Shown here: positions 1-6,045 of the stretch, piece by piece | Layout of the letters: each line of letters opens with the position of its first letter | Position numbering within the stretch: the stretch's first letter is position 1 | DNA from: JAZGBC01 sp036444495 | GTDB lineage: Bacteria; Pseudomonadota; Alphaproteobacteria; Kiloniellales; J153 | Assembly: GCA_036444495.1 (NCBI GenBank) | Contig: JAZGBC010000235.1 | Coordinates: forward strand, 1-12,793 | Direction: 5' to 3' | DNA: 12,793 bases | The notes under the pieces: generated by a model | Database searches by the model: none | Seen by the model: the letters and a program-made list of their open reading frames with translations, nothing else | Told to the model about the DNA's origin: nothing | Program-made: the position numbers and the translations under genes

Positions 1-491
1 CCGTTGAGCACGCGCTGGCTGCCGAAGACCCCCGTAATCGGCCCGGTCGCGGGCCAGACGAAGCCGCTTTCGAACAGGGGCTCGGGCCGGTCCACGGCGC
101 GCGCCGCGGCGATGCGCGCGTTTTCCGCGCGGATGCGCGCCAGCACGTCATCGGGCGGGGTGACCATCTTGGGCGGCAGGCCGTCGATGCGCTGGATCCG
201 GTACTCGCGCTTCGCCACCACCAGGTGCATCATCTCGACGCGGCCCTCCGGCCAGAAAATCTCCAACACCGCGTTTGGCGGCGCGTCGCGGCCGAAGCCG
301 AAGATGAAACGCCCCGTCTCCGTGACGCGGAGCTTGCGACCCTCGAAGGTCACCTCCGCGCCGGGCGCCGCCTGTCCGAAGACCAGCCCGCCCTGGGTGA
401 AGTCGCCGCTCATCTGCAGCTCGGCGGCGCGCAGGGGTAATCCGGCCAGAACCAGCAACAGGAAAGTCAGGGCCGCAAATAGCGTTCTCAC
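1..491 (-). CDS. M23-family metallopeptidase, secreted, N-terminal part only
   Basis: The gene reads leftward and leaves the window at base 1, so about 163 N-terminal codons are visible. It starts with GTG at 491-489, overlapping the xseA stop in a GTGA, which suggests translational coupling. The first ~24 residues (MRTLFAALTFLLLVLAGLPL then RAAE) form a clear signal peptide. A beta-rich domain follows, then the stretch FVWPATGPITGVFGSQRVLN near residues 144-163. That is the usual lead-in to the LytM/M23 catalytic domain of murein endopeptidases, whose zinc ligands would lie beyond the edge. Family knowledge: such proteins cut peptidoglycan cross-bridges in the periplasm or, when the ligands are lost, activate amidases. 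M23 peptidases are common next to xseA in alphaproteobacteria. Whether the catalytic His and Asp are present cannot be seen here. Confidence 0.85.
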   Translation of the reverse strand, partial: MRTLFAALTFLLLVLAGLPLRAAELQMSGDFTQGGLVFGQAAPGAEVTFEGRKLRVTETGRFIFGFGRDAPPNAVLEIFWPEGRVEMMHLVVAKREYRIQRIDGLPPKMVTPPDDVLARIRAENARIAAARAVDRPEPLFESGFVWPATGPITGVFGSQRVLN

Positions 492-1951
492 AGCAAGGAC
501 CCCTGGGGTTCGTCGTCACGCGGCGGCTTGGCCGGTTTCTTCTGCCCAGGCTTGGGCATGGCCGCCGCCCCGCCGGTCGGGCCGCTGGCGGTCGCGCCGG
601 CCCGCCCGTCGGCGAACTCCAGTTCCAGCGCCAGGCCCGGCGTGACCTGCCCGGCGCGGGAGATCAGGCCCTTGGGGCCGTGCACCACGGCGAAGCCCCG
701 CTCCAGCACTTGGTGATAGGACAGACTCTCCAGCACCCGCGCCAGGGATTCCAGCGCGCCCCTGGCGTCCAGCAGGGCACGGGGTTCCCGGCACGCACGC
801 AGGAAACGCGCGCCCTCCGCAAGCAGGCGCTCCCTGGCGAGTGCGAGCTGCTGCTTCGGGTGCGGCAGGGCCGCGGCCAGTTGGGCAACCCTCCCGCCGC
901 GCCGGGCCAGCAGATTGGCCGCCGCGTTGCCCAGGCGCTCGGCGCGTTCGTCCAGGCGCTGGCTCATCTCCCCGAGGATGCGCAGGGGATCGGGCAGGCC
1001 GCGCCCCAGCCCCTCCACCCGGGTGCGCCGCTCGTCCAGGAAGCGCCGGGCGGCGGCCTGGCCGCGCCGCGCGGCATCCAGGAGCTGCGCGGTCAGTTCC
1101 GCGCGCACGGGCACGGCCATCTCGGCGGCGGCCGTGGGCGTGGGCGCGCGCAGATCGGCGGCGAAATCGATGAGCGTGGTATCGGTTTCATGGCCGATGG
1201 CGGAGATCAGCGGGATTTCCGACCCCGCGGCGGCGCGCACCACGACCTCCTCGTTGAAGGCCCAGAGGTCCTCGAGGCTGCCGCCACCGCGCGCCACGAT
1301 CAACAGGTCCGGGCGCGGCACGGCCCCACCCGGAGGCAGGCGGTTGAAGCCATCAATCGCGGCGGCCACCTGCTCGGCCGCGCCTTCGCCCTGGACCAGC
1401 ACGGGCCAGACCAGCACGCGGCGCGGGAAACGGTCGGACAGGCGATGCAGGATATCGCGGATAACCGCGCCCGTGGGCGAGGTCACGACGCCGATCACCT
1501 CGGGCAGATAGGGAATATCCTGCTTGCGGTCCGCGTCGAACAGGCCCTCGGCGGCCAGCTTGCGCCTGCGATCCTCCAAGAGCTTGAGCAGCGCGCCCTC
1601 GCCCGCCAGCTCGAGCCGGTCGATGACGATCTGGTACCTGGAGCGCGCGGCGTAGGAGGTGATCCGGCCACTGGCGATCACCTCCATGCCGTCCTCGGGC
1701 GCGAGCCCCAGGCGCGCCGCGGTGCCGCGCCAGCAGACCGCATCCAGTACGGCGTCGGCGTCCTTGAGTGACATATAGAGGTGGCCCGAGGCCGCGCGCT
1801 TGAAGCCGGATATCTCGCCGCGCACGCGCACCCGGTCGAAGCCGGCTTCCAGCGTCCGCTTGATCGCCTGGGATATCTCCGAGACGGTAAGGACCGGCAG
1901 GTTCCCGCCGGCCGTTACATCCTCGCCGTTGTCGCTTGAAAAATCGCTCAT
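488..1951 (-). CDS. xseA: Exodeoxyribonuclease VII large subunit XseA
   Basis: The 487-residue protein has the expected order for exonuclease VII large subunit. It has an N-terminal OB-type nucleic-acid binding region (about residues 18-115, with VRVRGEISGFKRAASGHLYM). A catalytic domain follows, with VVTSPTGAVIRDI at 155-167, RGGGSLEDLWAFN at 221-233 and IGHETDTTLIDFAADLRAPT at 252-271. Then comes a long helical region and a Lys/Pro-rich tail. With several XseB small subunits it degrades single-stranded DNA from both ends to oligonucleotides; xseB is not in the window. The start is ATG at 1951, with only a weak purine stretch upstream. The gene is divergent from purD across 72 bp and its stop overlaps the peptidase start by 4 bases. 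Length is near the usual 400-500 residues. Confidence 0.97.
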   Translation of the reverse strand: MSDFSSDNGEDVTAGGNLPVLTVSEISQAIKRTLEAGFDRVRVRGEISGFKRAASGHLYMSLKDADAVLDAVCWRGTAARLGLAPEDGMEVIASGRITSYAARSRYQIVIDRLELAGEGALLKLLEDRRRKLAAEGLFDADRKQDIPYLPEVIGVVTSPTGAVIRDILHRLSDRFPRRVLVWPVLVQGEGAAEQVAAAIDGFNRLPPGGAVPRPDLLIVARGGGSLEDLWAFNEEVVVRAAAGSEIPLISAIGHETDTTLIDFAADLRAPTPTAAAEMAVPVRAELTAQLLDAARRGQAAARRFLDERRTRVEGLGRGLPDPLRILGEMSQRLDERAERLGNAAANLLARRGGRVAQLAAALPHPKQQLALARERLLAEGARFLRACREPRALLDARGALESLARVLESLSYHQVLERGFAVVHGPKGLISRAGQVTPGLALELEFADGRAGATASGPTGGAAAMPKPGQKKPAKPPRDDEPQGSLL

Positions 1952-2023
1952 GGCTGCCCGTGGCTATGCTACAAAACCAGCAAGACCGAAACCAGAGTCC
2001 TTGACCCGGGGAAAGCGCCGGCC

Positions 2024-3304
2024 ATGAAAATCCTTGTTGTGGGCGGAGGGGGACGCGAGCACGCGCTGTGCTGGAAGATCGCCGCCTCGCCGCTCTGCGA
2101 CAAGCTTTACTGCGCGCCGGGCAACGCGGGCATCGCGCAAGAGGCCGAATGTCTGCCCATCTCGGCCGAGGATATCCCCGGCCTCGTCGCCTGCGCCAAG
2201 GAGAAGGCCATCGATTTCGTGGTGGTCGGCCCCGAGGCGCCGCTGGTCGCCGGCTTAGTGGGCCGGCTGGAAGAGGAGAAGATCAAGGCCTTCGGGCCAT
2301 CGAGCGCGGCGGCCGCGCTGGAGGGCTCCAAGGGCTTCGTCAAGGACCTCTGCGCCAAGTACAACATCCCGACCGGCGAATTCGGCCGCTTCATGGACCC
2401 GGCCTCGGCCAAGAGCTTCATCCGCGAGGCCGGCGCGCCCATCGTGGTCAAGGCCGACGGCCTGGCCGCCGGCAAGGGGGTGACGGTCGCAACCACCATC
2501 GCCGAGGCCGAGGCGGCGGTCGATCGGATCATGGTCGAGCGCGCCTTCGGCGACGCCGGCGCTTCGCTGGTGGTCGAGGAGTATCTCGACGGCGAGGAGG
2601 CCAGCTTCTTCGCCCTGGTCGATGGCGAAACCGCCCTGCCGCTCGCCTCGGCCCAGGACCACAAGCGCGTGGGCGAGGGTGAATCCGGCCCCAACACGGG
2701 CGGCATGGGCGCCTATTCCCCGGCGCCCATCCTGACCCCGGAGATGGAAGCCCGGGTCATGGAGGAGATCGTCCTGCCCACGGTCCACGCCATGAAGGAC
2801 GAGGGGCAGCCCTTCAAGGGCGTGCTCTATGCCGGGCTGATGATCGTCGAGGAAGAGCCCCTGCTGCTGGAGTTCAACGTCCGCTTCGGCGACCCGGAGT
2901 GCCAAGTGCTCATGCCGCGCCTCAAGTCCGACCTGCTGCCGGCGCTGATCGCGGCCAGCGACGGCGTGCTCGATACCATGGACCTGCGCTGGCACGAAGA
3001 GTCTGCGCTCTGCGTGGTCATGGCGTCGGAGGGCTATCCCGGCGCCTACGGCAAGGGGAGCGAGATCAAGGGCCTGGACCGGGCCGCGGACCTCGAGGAG
3101 GTCATCGTCTTCCACGCCGGGACCAAGGCGGGAAGCGATGGCGCGCTGCTGGCCAACGGCGGCCGGGTGCTGAACGTGACCGCCCTGGCCCCCAGCATCG
3201 CCGAGGCCCAGGCCCGCGCCTACGCCGCGGTGGACCTCATCGACTGGCCCGGGGGCTTCTGCCGCCGCGATATCGGCTGGCGCGCCCTGGAGGGCCGGGA
3301 CTGA
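2024..3304 (+). CDS. purD: Phosphoribosylamine-glycine ligase (GAR synthetase)
   Basis: PurD is an ATP-grasp enzyme that joins glycine to phosphoribosylamine, the second step of de novo purine synthesis in the cytoplasm. The 426 residues match normal full length. Visible are the N-terminal dinucleotide-like fold MKILVVGGGGREHALCWKI, the ATP-grasp segment KADGLAAGKGV (143-153), QDHKRVGEGESGPNTGGMGA (211-230) and the metal/ATP site EFNVRFGDPECQ (283-294). The start ATG is preceded by the purine stretch GGGGAAAG. The last 13 codons (RRDIGWRALEGRD) are of interest because their DNA recurs 1567 bp downstream, beyond the cupin and lysR genes. purD is convergent with the cupin gene 24 bp away and I see no strong terminator between them. 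Confidence 0.98.
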   Translation: MKILVVGGGGREHALCWKIAASPLCDKLYCAPGNAGIAQEAECLPISAEDIPGLVACAKEKAIDFVVVGPEAPLVAGLVGRLEEEKIKAFGPSSAAAALEGSKGFVKDLCAKYNIPTGEFGRFMDPASAKSFIREAGAPIVVKADGLAAGKGVTVATTIAEAEAAVDRIMVERAFGDAGASLVVEEYLDGEEASFFALVDGETALPLASAQDHKRVGEGESGPNTGGMGAYSPAPILTPEMEARVMEEIVLPTVHAMKDEGQPFKGVLYAGLMIVEEEPLLLEFNVRFGDPECQVLMPRLKSDLLPALIAASDGVLDTMDLRWHEESALCVVMASEGYPGAYGKGSEIKGLDRAADLEEVIVFHAGTKAGSDGALLANGGRVLNVTALAPSIAEAQARAYAAVDLIDWPGGFCRRDIGWRALEGRD

Positions 3305-3306
3305 GC
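3265..3306 (+). repeat. Direct repeat copy 1: 3' end of purD
   Basis: These 42 bases cover the last 13 codons and stop of purD plus two bases. They match 4832-4873 at 40 of 42 positions (hand alignment, fixed offset 1567). The match ends abruptly on both sides. The two differences are at 3286 (C versus G) and 3292 (G versus A), both third codon positions. Together the copies bracket the cupin-lysR block. Confidence 0.9.
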
Positions 3307-3324
3307 GGGCCGTGGGGCGGGCGG

Positions 3325-3335
3325 GCGATCAGCTC
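3325..3335 (+). repeat. 11-bp inverted repeat, left copy
   Basis: GCGATCAGCTC here is the exact reverse complement of GAGCTGATCGC at 4870-4880. The left copy spans the stop codon of the cupin gene and the right copy follows the second purD tail, so the pair sits at the two ends of the cupin-lysR block. It could mark element ends or be chance in GC-rich DNA. Confidence 0.4.
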
Positions 3336-3778
3336 GCCGGCTTGATGTCGCAGACAATCGCCGTCGCCGGCACAGTGCCGCGGTTGTAGAACCAGTTCAC
3401 CGTGTCCTTATCCTCGACGATCCCCGTCGGGGTGTCAGCGTTGAAGACCTTCTCACCGCTCGCGCGGCCTTCGATCCACTCGCCGCTGATAACCTTGACG
3501 AGACCCGGCACCTTGTCGTGACTATGCTTTCCGATCTGTCCGCCGGGCGCAATCGTGATGGCGCGCAGCAGTAGGATATGTCCTTCGAGACCGACCTGCG
3601 CTTTCAGGGATTTATCAGAGATCACACCGAGGGTCTCGACGCTGAGACCCTTGTGCTCGGTCGGTGGTGCGACCTGCGCCAGCCCTTGTGCGCCGAACGC
3701 TCCGAGGATCAGACCAACACCCGCGCAACAGGCCGCCATGATGCCGGATTTACGGATGACTCGAATTACTGAATTCAT
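3329..3778 (-). CDS. Small secreted cupin-domain protein
   Basis: This 149-residue protein starts at ATG 3778, six bases after a strong ribosome site (GGGAGG on the minus strand, 3790-3785). The first ~35 residues, with a basic start and the stretch MAACCAGVGLILGAFGAQGL, look like a signal peptide, so the protein is probably periplasmic. The rest is a single cupin barrel: motif 1 is seen around PGGQIGKHSH (78-87, His85 and His87) and motif 2 around PTGIVEDKDTVNWFYN (117-132). The usual motif 1 Glu is missing (Pro/Gly there), and the motif 2 His position holds Glu122. Single-domain cupins range from metal-dependent enzymes to binding proteins, and the substrate cannot be read here. It is divergent from a LysR regulator, which is its likely controller. 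Confidence 0.85.
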   Translation of the reverse strand: MNSVIRVIRKSGIMAACCAGVGLILGAFGAQGLAQVAPPTEHKGLSVETLGVISDKSLKAQVGLEGHILLLRAITIAPGGQIGKHSHDKVPGLVKVISGEWIEGRASGEKVFNADTPTGIVEDKDTVNWFYNRGTVPATAIVCDIKPAS

Positions 3779-3831
3779 GATTTTCCTCCCTCAACAAAGT
3801 TGGCCGGACATGCGCCTCCGGCCGGCGAAGC

Positions 3832-3860
3832 ATTGTAAGAAATCCGTATTTCGATACAAT
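3832..3860. promoter_or_regulatory. Symmetric divergent promoter and operator candidate between cupin gene and lysR
   Basis: ATTGTA (3832-3837) and TACAAT (3855-3860) form an inverted repeat. Rightward, TTGTAA (3833-3838), 16 bp and TACAAT (3855-3860) make a plausible sigma70 promoter for lysR. Leftward, the same DNA reads TTGTAT (3859-3854), 16 bp and TACAAT (3837-3832) for the cupin gene. The two promoters are therefore superimposed. Inside is a smaller palindrome, GTAT-TTCG-ATAC (3846-3857), close to the size of a LysR T-N11-A box. A further TTACAA lies at 3868-3873. The region is strikingly AT-rich for this DNA. Promoter function is inferred. Confidence 0.6.
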
Positions 3861-3893
3861 ACTGTTATTACAAGATAGATTATCTCAAAAAAC

Positions 3894-3898
3894 GGAGG
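3894..3898 (+). promoter_or_regulatory. Ribosome binding site deciding the TTG start of lysR
   Basis: GGAGG lies 5 bases before TTG at 3904. There is no in-frame ATG until 3922, which would be 23 bases from this site and would remove the first residues of a typical LysR start (MDRLGAMRVF). The TTG start is therefore preferred. Confidence 0.8.
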
Positions 3899-3903
3899 AA
3901 TCA

Positions 3904-4827
3904 TTGGATCGGCTAGGCGCCATGCGGGTTTTTGTTGCGGTCGTCGAGGCCGGGGGCTTTACGGCTGCATCGCGCGCGCTCGGCATGCCGCTTCCGACGG
4001 TATGCCGGAAGATTGCGGAGCTCGAGAACCACCTGGGCACCCAGCTTCTGATCCGCTCGACCCGCAAGGTCTCGGTCACCGACGGCGGACATCGCTACTA
4101 TGAAGATGCCAAGCGGATACTCGAAGATATCGATACCGTAGAGCGCCAGGCCGCCGGCGAGTATCAGCGTCCCAAGGGGCTCCTGACTATCACCACGCCG
4201 CCCATGCTTGGCCGGGTTCAAGTGCTGCCGATCGTCAACGACTTTATGCGGCAGCATGACGAGGTCGAAGTCCGGCTGGTCTTTACCACCCGGGTACTGG
4301 ACTTGCCGAACGAGCAGGTCGATCTGGGCATCAGGATCGGCACGCCGTCGGGCAGCGCGCTGACCGTATTGCGGGCGGGATCGACTCGGCAGATTATTTG
4401 CGCAAGCCCGGCCTATCTCGATGCTCACGGACGCCCGTCTTCGCCCGGGGATGTCACGCGGCATCGATGCATCACCTTTTCCCCATCGGGCGCTCAATTG
4501 CCCTGGGTCTTCAGGATGCCGCCGGGAAAAGTTCAGTACGTCGCAGTCAGACCGAAGCTCTCTTTTTTGATGTCCGGTGAAGCTTCCGTCGACGCGACGT
4601 TACAGGGCGTTGGCCTGACGCAAATGTACTCTTATGCAGCCGCGCCTCATGTCGCCGCCGGCGATCTGGAAATCGTTCTTAAGGATTTCGAGATCGAACC
4701 GTCGCCGGTGAATCTCGTCTACCCGCATGGCCAACGTGTTCCACAGAAAGTGAAAGCGTTCATCGACCTGGCAGTGCCGGCGCTCAGAGCGAGTCTTGCG
4801 GCCGCAGCCAGGACATGTGACGCATGA
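3904..4827 (+). CDS. LysR-family transcriptional regulator
   Basis: The 307-residue protein has the standard LysR layout. A winged helix-turn-helix occupies residues 1-60 (MDRLGAMRVFVAVVEAGGFT, then AASRALGMPLPTVCRKIAEL, ending in the wing TRKVSVTDGG). A linker helix leads to a periplasmic-binding-protein-like effector domain from about residue 93 to the end. The sequence resembles the large subgroup whose members begin MDRL..MRVFV, often local regulators of a divergent gene. Translation starts at TTG behind a strong GGAGG. The likely target is the cupin gene, sharing a 125-bp control region, and autoregulation is expected because the promoters overlap. The stop overlaps an ATG in ATGA, which opens a 15-codon frame through the duplicated purD tail. 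The effector is unknown. Confidence 0.93.
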   Translation: MDRLGAMRVFVAVVEAGGFTAASRALGMPLPTVCRKIAELENHLGTQLLIRSTRKVSVTDGGHRYYEDAKRILEDIDTVERQAAGEYQRPKGLLTITTPPMLGRVQVLPIVNDFMRQHDEVEVRLVFTTRVLDLPNEQVDLGIRIGTPSGSALTVLRAGSTRQIICASPAYLDAHGRPSSPGDVTRHRCITFSPSGAQLPWVFRMPPGKVQYVAVRPKLSFLMSGEASVDATLQGVGLTQMYSYAAAPHVAAGDLEIVLKDFEIEPSPVNLVYPHGQRVPQKVKAFIDLAVPALRASLAAAARTCDA

Positions 4828-4871
4828 GGATCCGCGATATCGGCTGGCGCGCGCTGGAAGGCCGGGACTGA
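4824..4871 (+). pseudogene. Detached purD 3' tail (15 codons plus stop)
   Basis: Starting at the ATG that overlaps the lysR stop, this frame reads MRIRDIGWRALEGRD and stops. Residues 4-15 equal the last 12 residues of PurD. It is too short to be an enzyme part and has no upstream purD sequence, so it is best seen as the remnant copy left or brought by an insertion at purD. It might be translated by coupling to lysR, but nothing suggests a function. Confidence 0.75.
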
Positions 4872-4873
4872 GC
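4832..4873 (+). repeat. Direct repeat copy 2: displaced purD 3' end
   Basis: This matches 3265-3306 at 40 of 42 positions. The frame and stop codon of purD are kept, and both differences are silent (GCC to GCG for Ala, GAG to GAA for Glu). The sequence before and after differs from copy 1. The arrangement resembles attL/attR duplications of elements that integrate into the 3' end of a conserved gene, but no integrase is present. Confidence 0.9.
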
Positions 4874-4880
4874 TGATCGC
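4870..4880 (+). repeat. 11-bp inverted repeat, right copy
   Basis: GAGCTGATCGC is the exact reverse complement of 3325-3335. It begins within the last bases of the second purD tail. The distance between the two copies is about 1.5 kb. Confidence 0.4.
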
Positions 4881-4956
4881 GGGGGCGGTTGTTCCTCATA
4901 CAGAGAAAGTATGTTAGGGCTTCGCCGGGCGCTTCGATAGTAGGGGGTAATATTCA

Positions 4957-5721
4957 ATGACCATCGGCCACGAAATCAAGGGATCGGGCAAGGAAGGCGT
5001 GATCGTACTGCATGGTTGGTTTGGAGACCATTCGGTCTACGAACCCATGTTTCCTTACCTTGATACCGATACCTTCTCCTATGCCTTCGTCAACTACCGG
5101 GGCTACGGTTTATCCAAGGCTATGGCCGGCGAGCACACCATGGCCGAAATCGCCGGCGATGCCATTGAACTTGCGGATGAACTGGGCTGGAAGCATTTCC
5201 ATGTCATCGGTCATTCCATGGGCGGGAAGGCCATGCAGCGCGTGGCTCTGGACGCGCCCGGCCGGGTCAAGAGCGGCATCGCCTTGACACCGGTACCGGC
5301 CTCCGCGCTTGAGCTGGATGAAGGCAGCGAGGCTCTGTTCAGCGGCGCCGCAGACAGCGATGAGAACCGGCGAATGATCCTGGACTTCACCACTGGCAAC
5401 CGGCTTTCCGGAAAATGGCTGGATTGGAGCGTTCAGCATTCTCACGAAACAACCACCCGTGACGCCTATGCCGATTATTTTACCGCCTTCGCCAAGACCG
5501 GCTTCGAGGACGAAGTCAAAGGGCTTGATATCCCCATCCTTGTCCTAGTCGGCGAATATGATCAGGGCATGACCAAGGATTTAATGGAACAAACATTCAT
5601 GGTCTGGCTGCCCAAGGCCCGCCTGGATGTCATCCCCAATGCCGGACATTATCCGATGCAGGAAACGCCGGTCTACCTGGCGACGCGCATGGAGGCTTTC
5701 ATGCGCGAACATGCGGGTTAG
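4957..5721 (+). CDS. Alpha/beta-fold hydrolase
   Basis: The 254-residue protein has the full set of alpha/beta hydrolase signs. HGWFG at 19-23 is the oxyanion-hole motif. GHSMGG at 85-90 is the nucleophile elbow with Ser87, Asp202 (GEYDQG) is the probable acid and His231 (NAGHYP) completes the triad. No signal peptide is seen, so it is probably cytoplasmic. Family members hydrolyse esters, lactones, epoxides or C-C bonds, and the substrate cannot be told from this sequence. AGGGGG at 4942-4947 stands 9 bases before the ATG. A weak promoter candidate (TTGTTC 4889, 15 bp, TATGTT 4910) precedes it. It begins 83 bp after the displaced purD tail, so it may have been the original downstream neighbour of purD. 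Confidence 0.92.
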   Translation: MTIGHEIKGSGKEGVIVLHGWFGDHSVYEPMFPYLDTDTFSYAFVNYRGYGLSKAMAGEHTMAEIAGDAIELADELGWKHFHVIGHSMGGKAMQRVALDAPGRVKSGIALTPVPASALELDEGSEALFSGAADSDENRRMILDFTTGNRLSGKWLDWSVQHSHETTTRDAYADYFTAFAKTGFEDEVKGLDIPILVLVGEYDQGMTKDLMEQTFMVWLPKARLDVIPNAGHYPMQETPVYLATRMEAFMREHAG

Positions 5722-5724
5722 GCA

Positions 5725-5893
5725 TCAAGACCCCGCCTCAAGCTCATCGAGGAGCTGTCGGGATGCTTTGAAATCCGGCGTCCCCGGCCCTTCCGTGAAC
5801 GCCGAATAGACCGGGGTGAGCAGGTTCGAGCGCCTCCCGCCGGCGGCCCGCATCCCGCCACATCCCGGCCAGTGCCGTCACCGTCTTGCCCAT
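5725..5893 (-). pseudogene. Frameshifted C-terminal remnant of an adenylate-cyclase/TPR-type protein
   Basis: On the minus strand one frame reads TVTALAGMWRDAGRRREALE. After a single extra C (within the GG at 5823-5824 of the plus strand) the next frame reads LLTPVYSAFTEGPGTPDFKA, then SRQLLDELEAGS and a TGA at 5727-5725. From memory this matches the typical C-terminus of bacterial proteins with a class III cyclase domain, ATPase domain and TPR repeats (an LW-x-GRR-EA-LL-PVY-WFTEG pattern). Everything upstream of this tail is missing, so it is a decayed and truncated gene. It lies 3 bp beyond the convergent hydrolase stop. The upstream limit is not sharp; 5893 marks the last codon that may belong. 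Confidence 0.65.
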
Positions 5894-5959
5894 GAGCACC
5901 ACCGGCAAGTTCGTGCACGGTAAACTGCGCGCCCGAGAGGCGGAGCGGCGGGGGGAGGA

Positions 5960-5987
5960 TTGAACCGGCCGGGAAGACTGCTACTAT
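5960..5987 (+). promoter_or_regulatory. Candidate sigma70 promoter of the methyltransferase gene
   Basis: TTGAAC (5960-5965), a 16-bp spacer and TACTAT (5982-5987) match sigma70 boxes at 4 of 6 positions each. The predicted transcript would start near 5994, leaving room for the ribosome site at 6009-6014. Apart from this and the cyclase remnant, I see no gene in 5722-6045. Confidence 0.4.
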
Positions 5988-6045
5988 TCCCGCCAGCGAA
6001 ACCCAAACGGGAAGAGCGCAGATAACGGACGCATCGGGACATGAC

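Noticed and set aside
680..1771. A 363-codon plus-strand open frame opposite xseA
   Set aside because: It is antisense to clear xseA motifs; its Gln/His/Arg-rich translation has no recognisable domain.
1952..2023. Divergent promoters between xseA and purD
   Set aside because: TATGCT and TAGCAT-like boxes can be found, but none has a -35 box at an acceptable distance, so no promoter is called.
2255..3115. A 286-codon minus-strand open frame opposite purD
   Set aside because: It mirrors the codon structure of purD and shows no family features.
3779..4956. Transposase, integrase or insertion-sequence ends in the cupin-lysR block
   Set aside because: All coding capacity is explained by the two genes and the purD tail. 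No recombinase gene or short target-site duplication beyond the purD tail was found.
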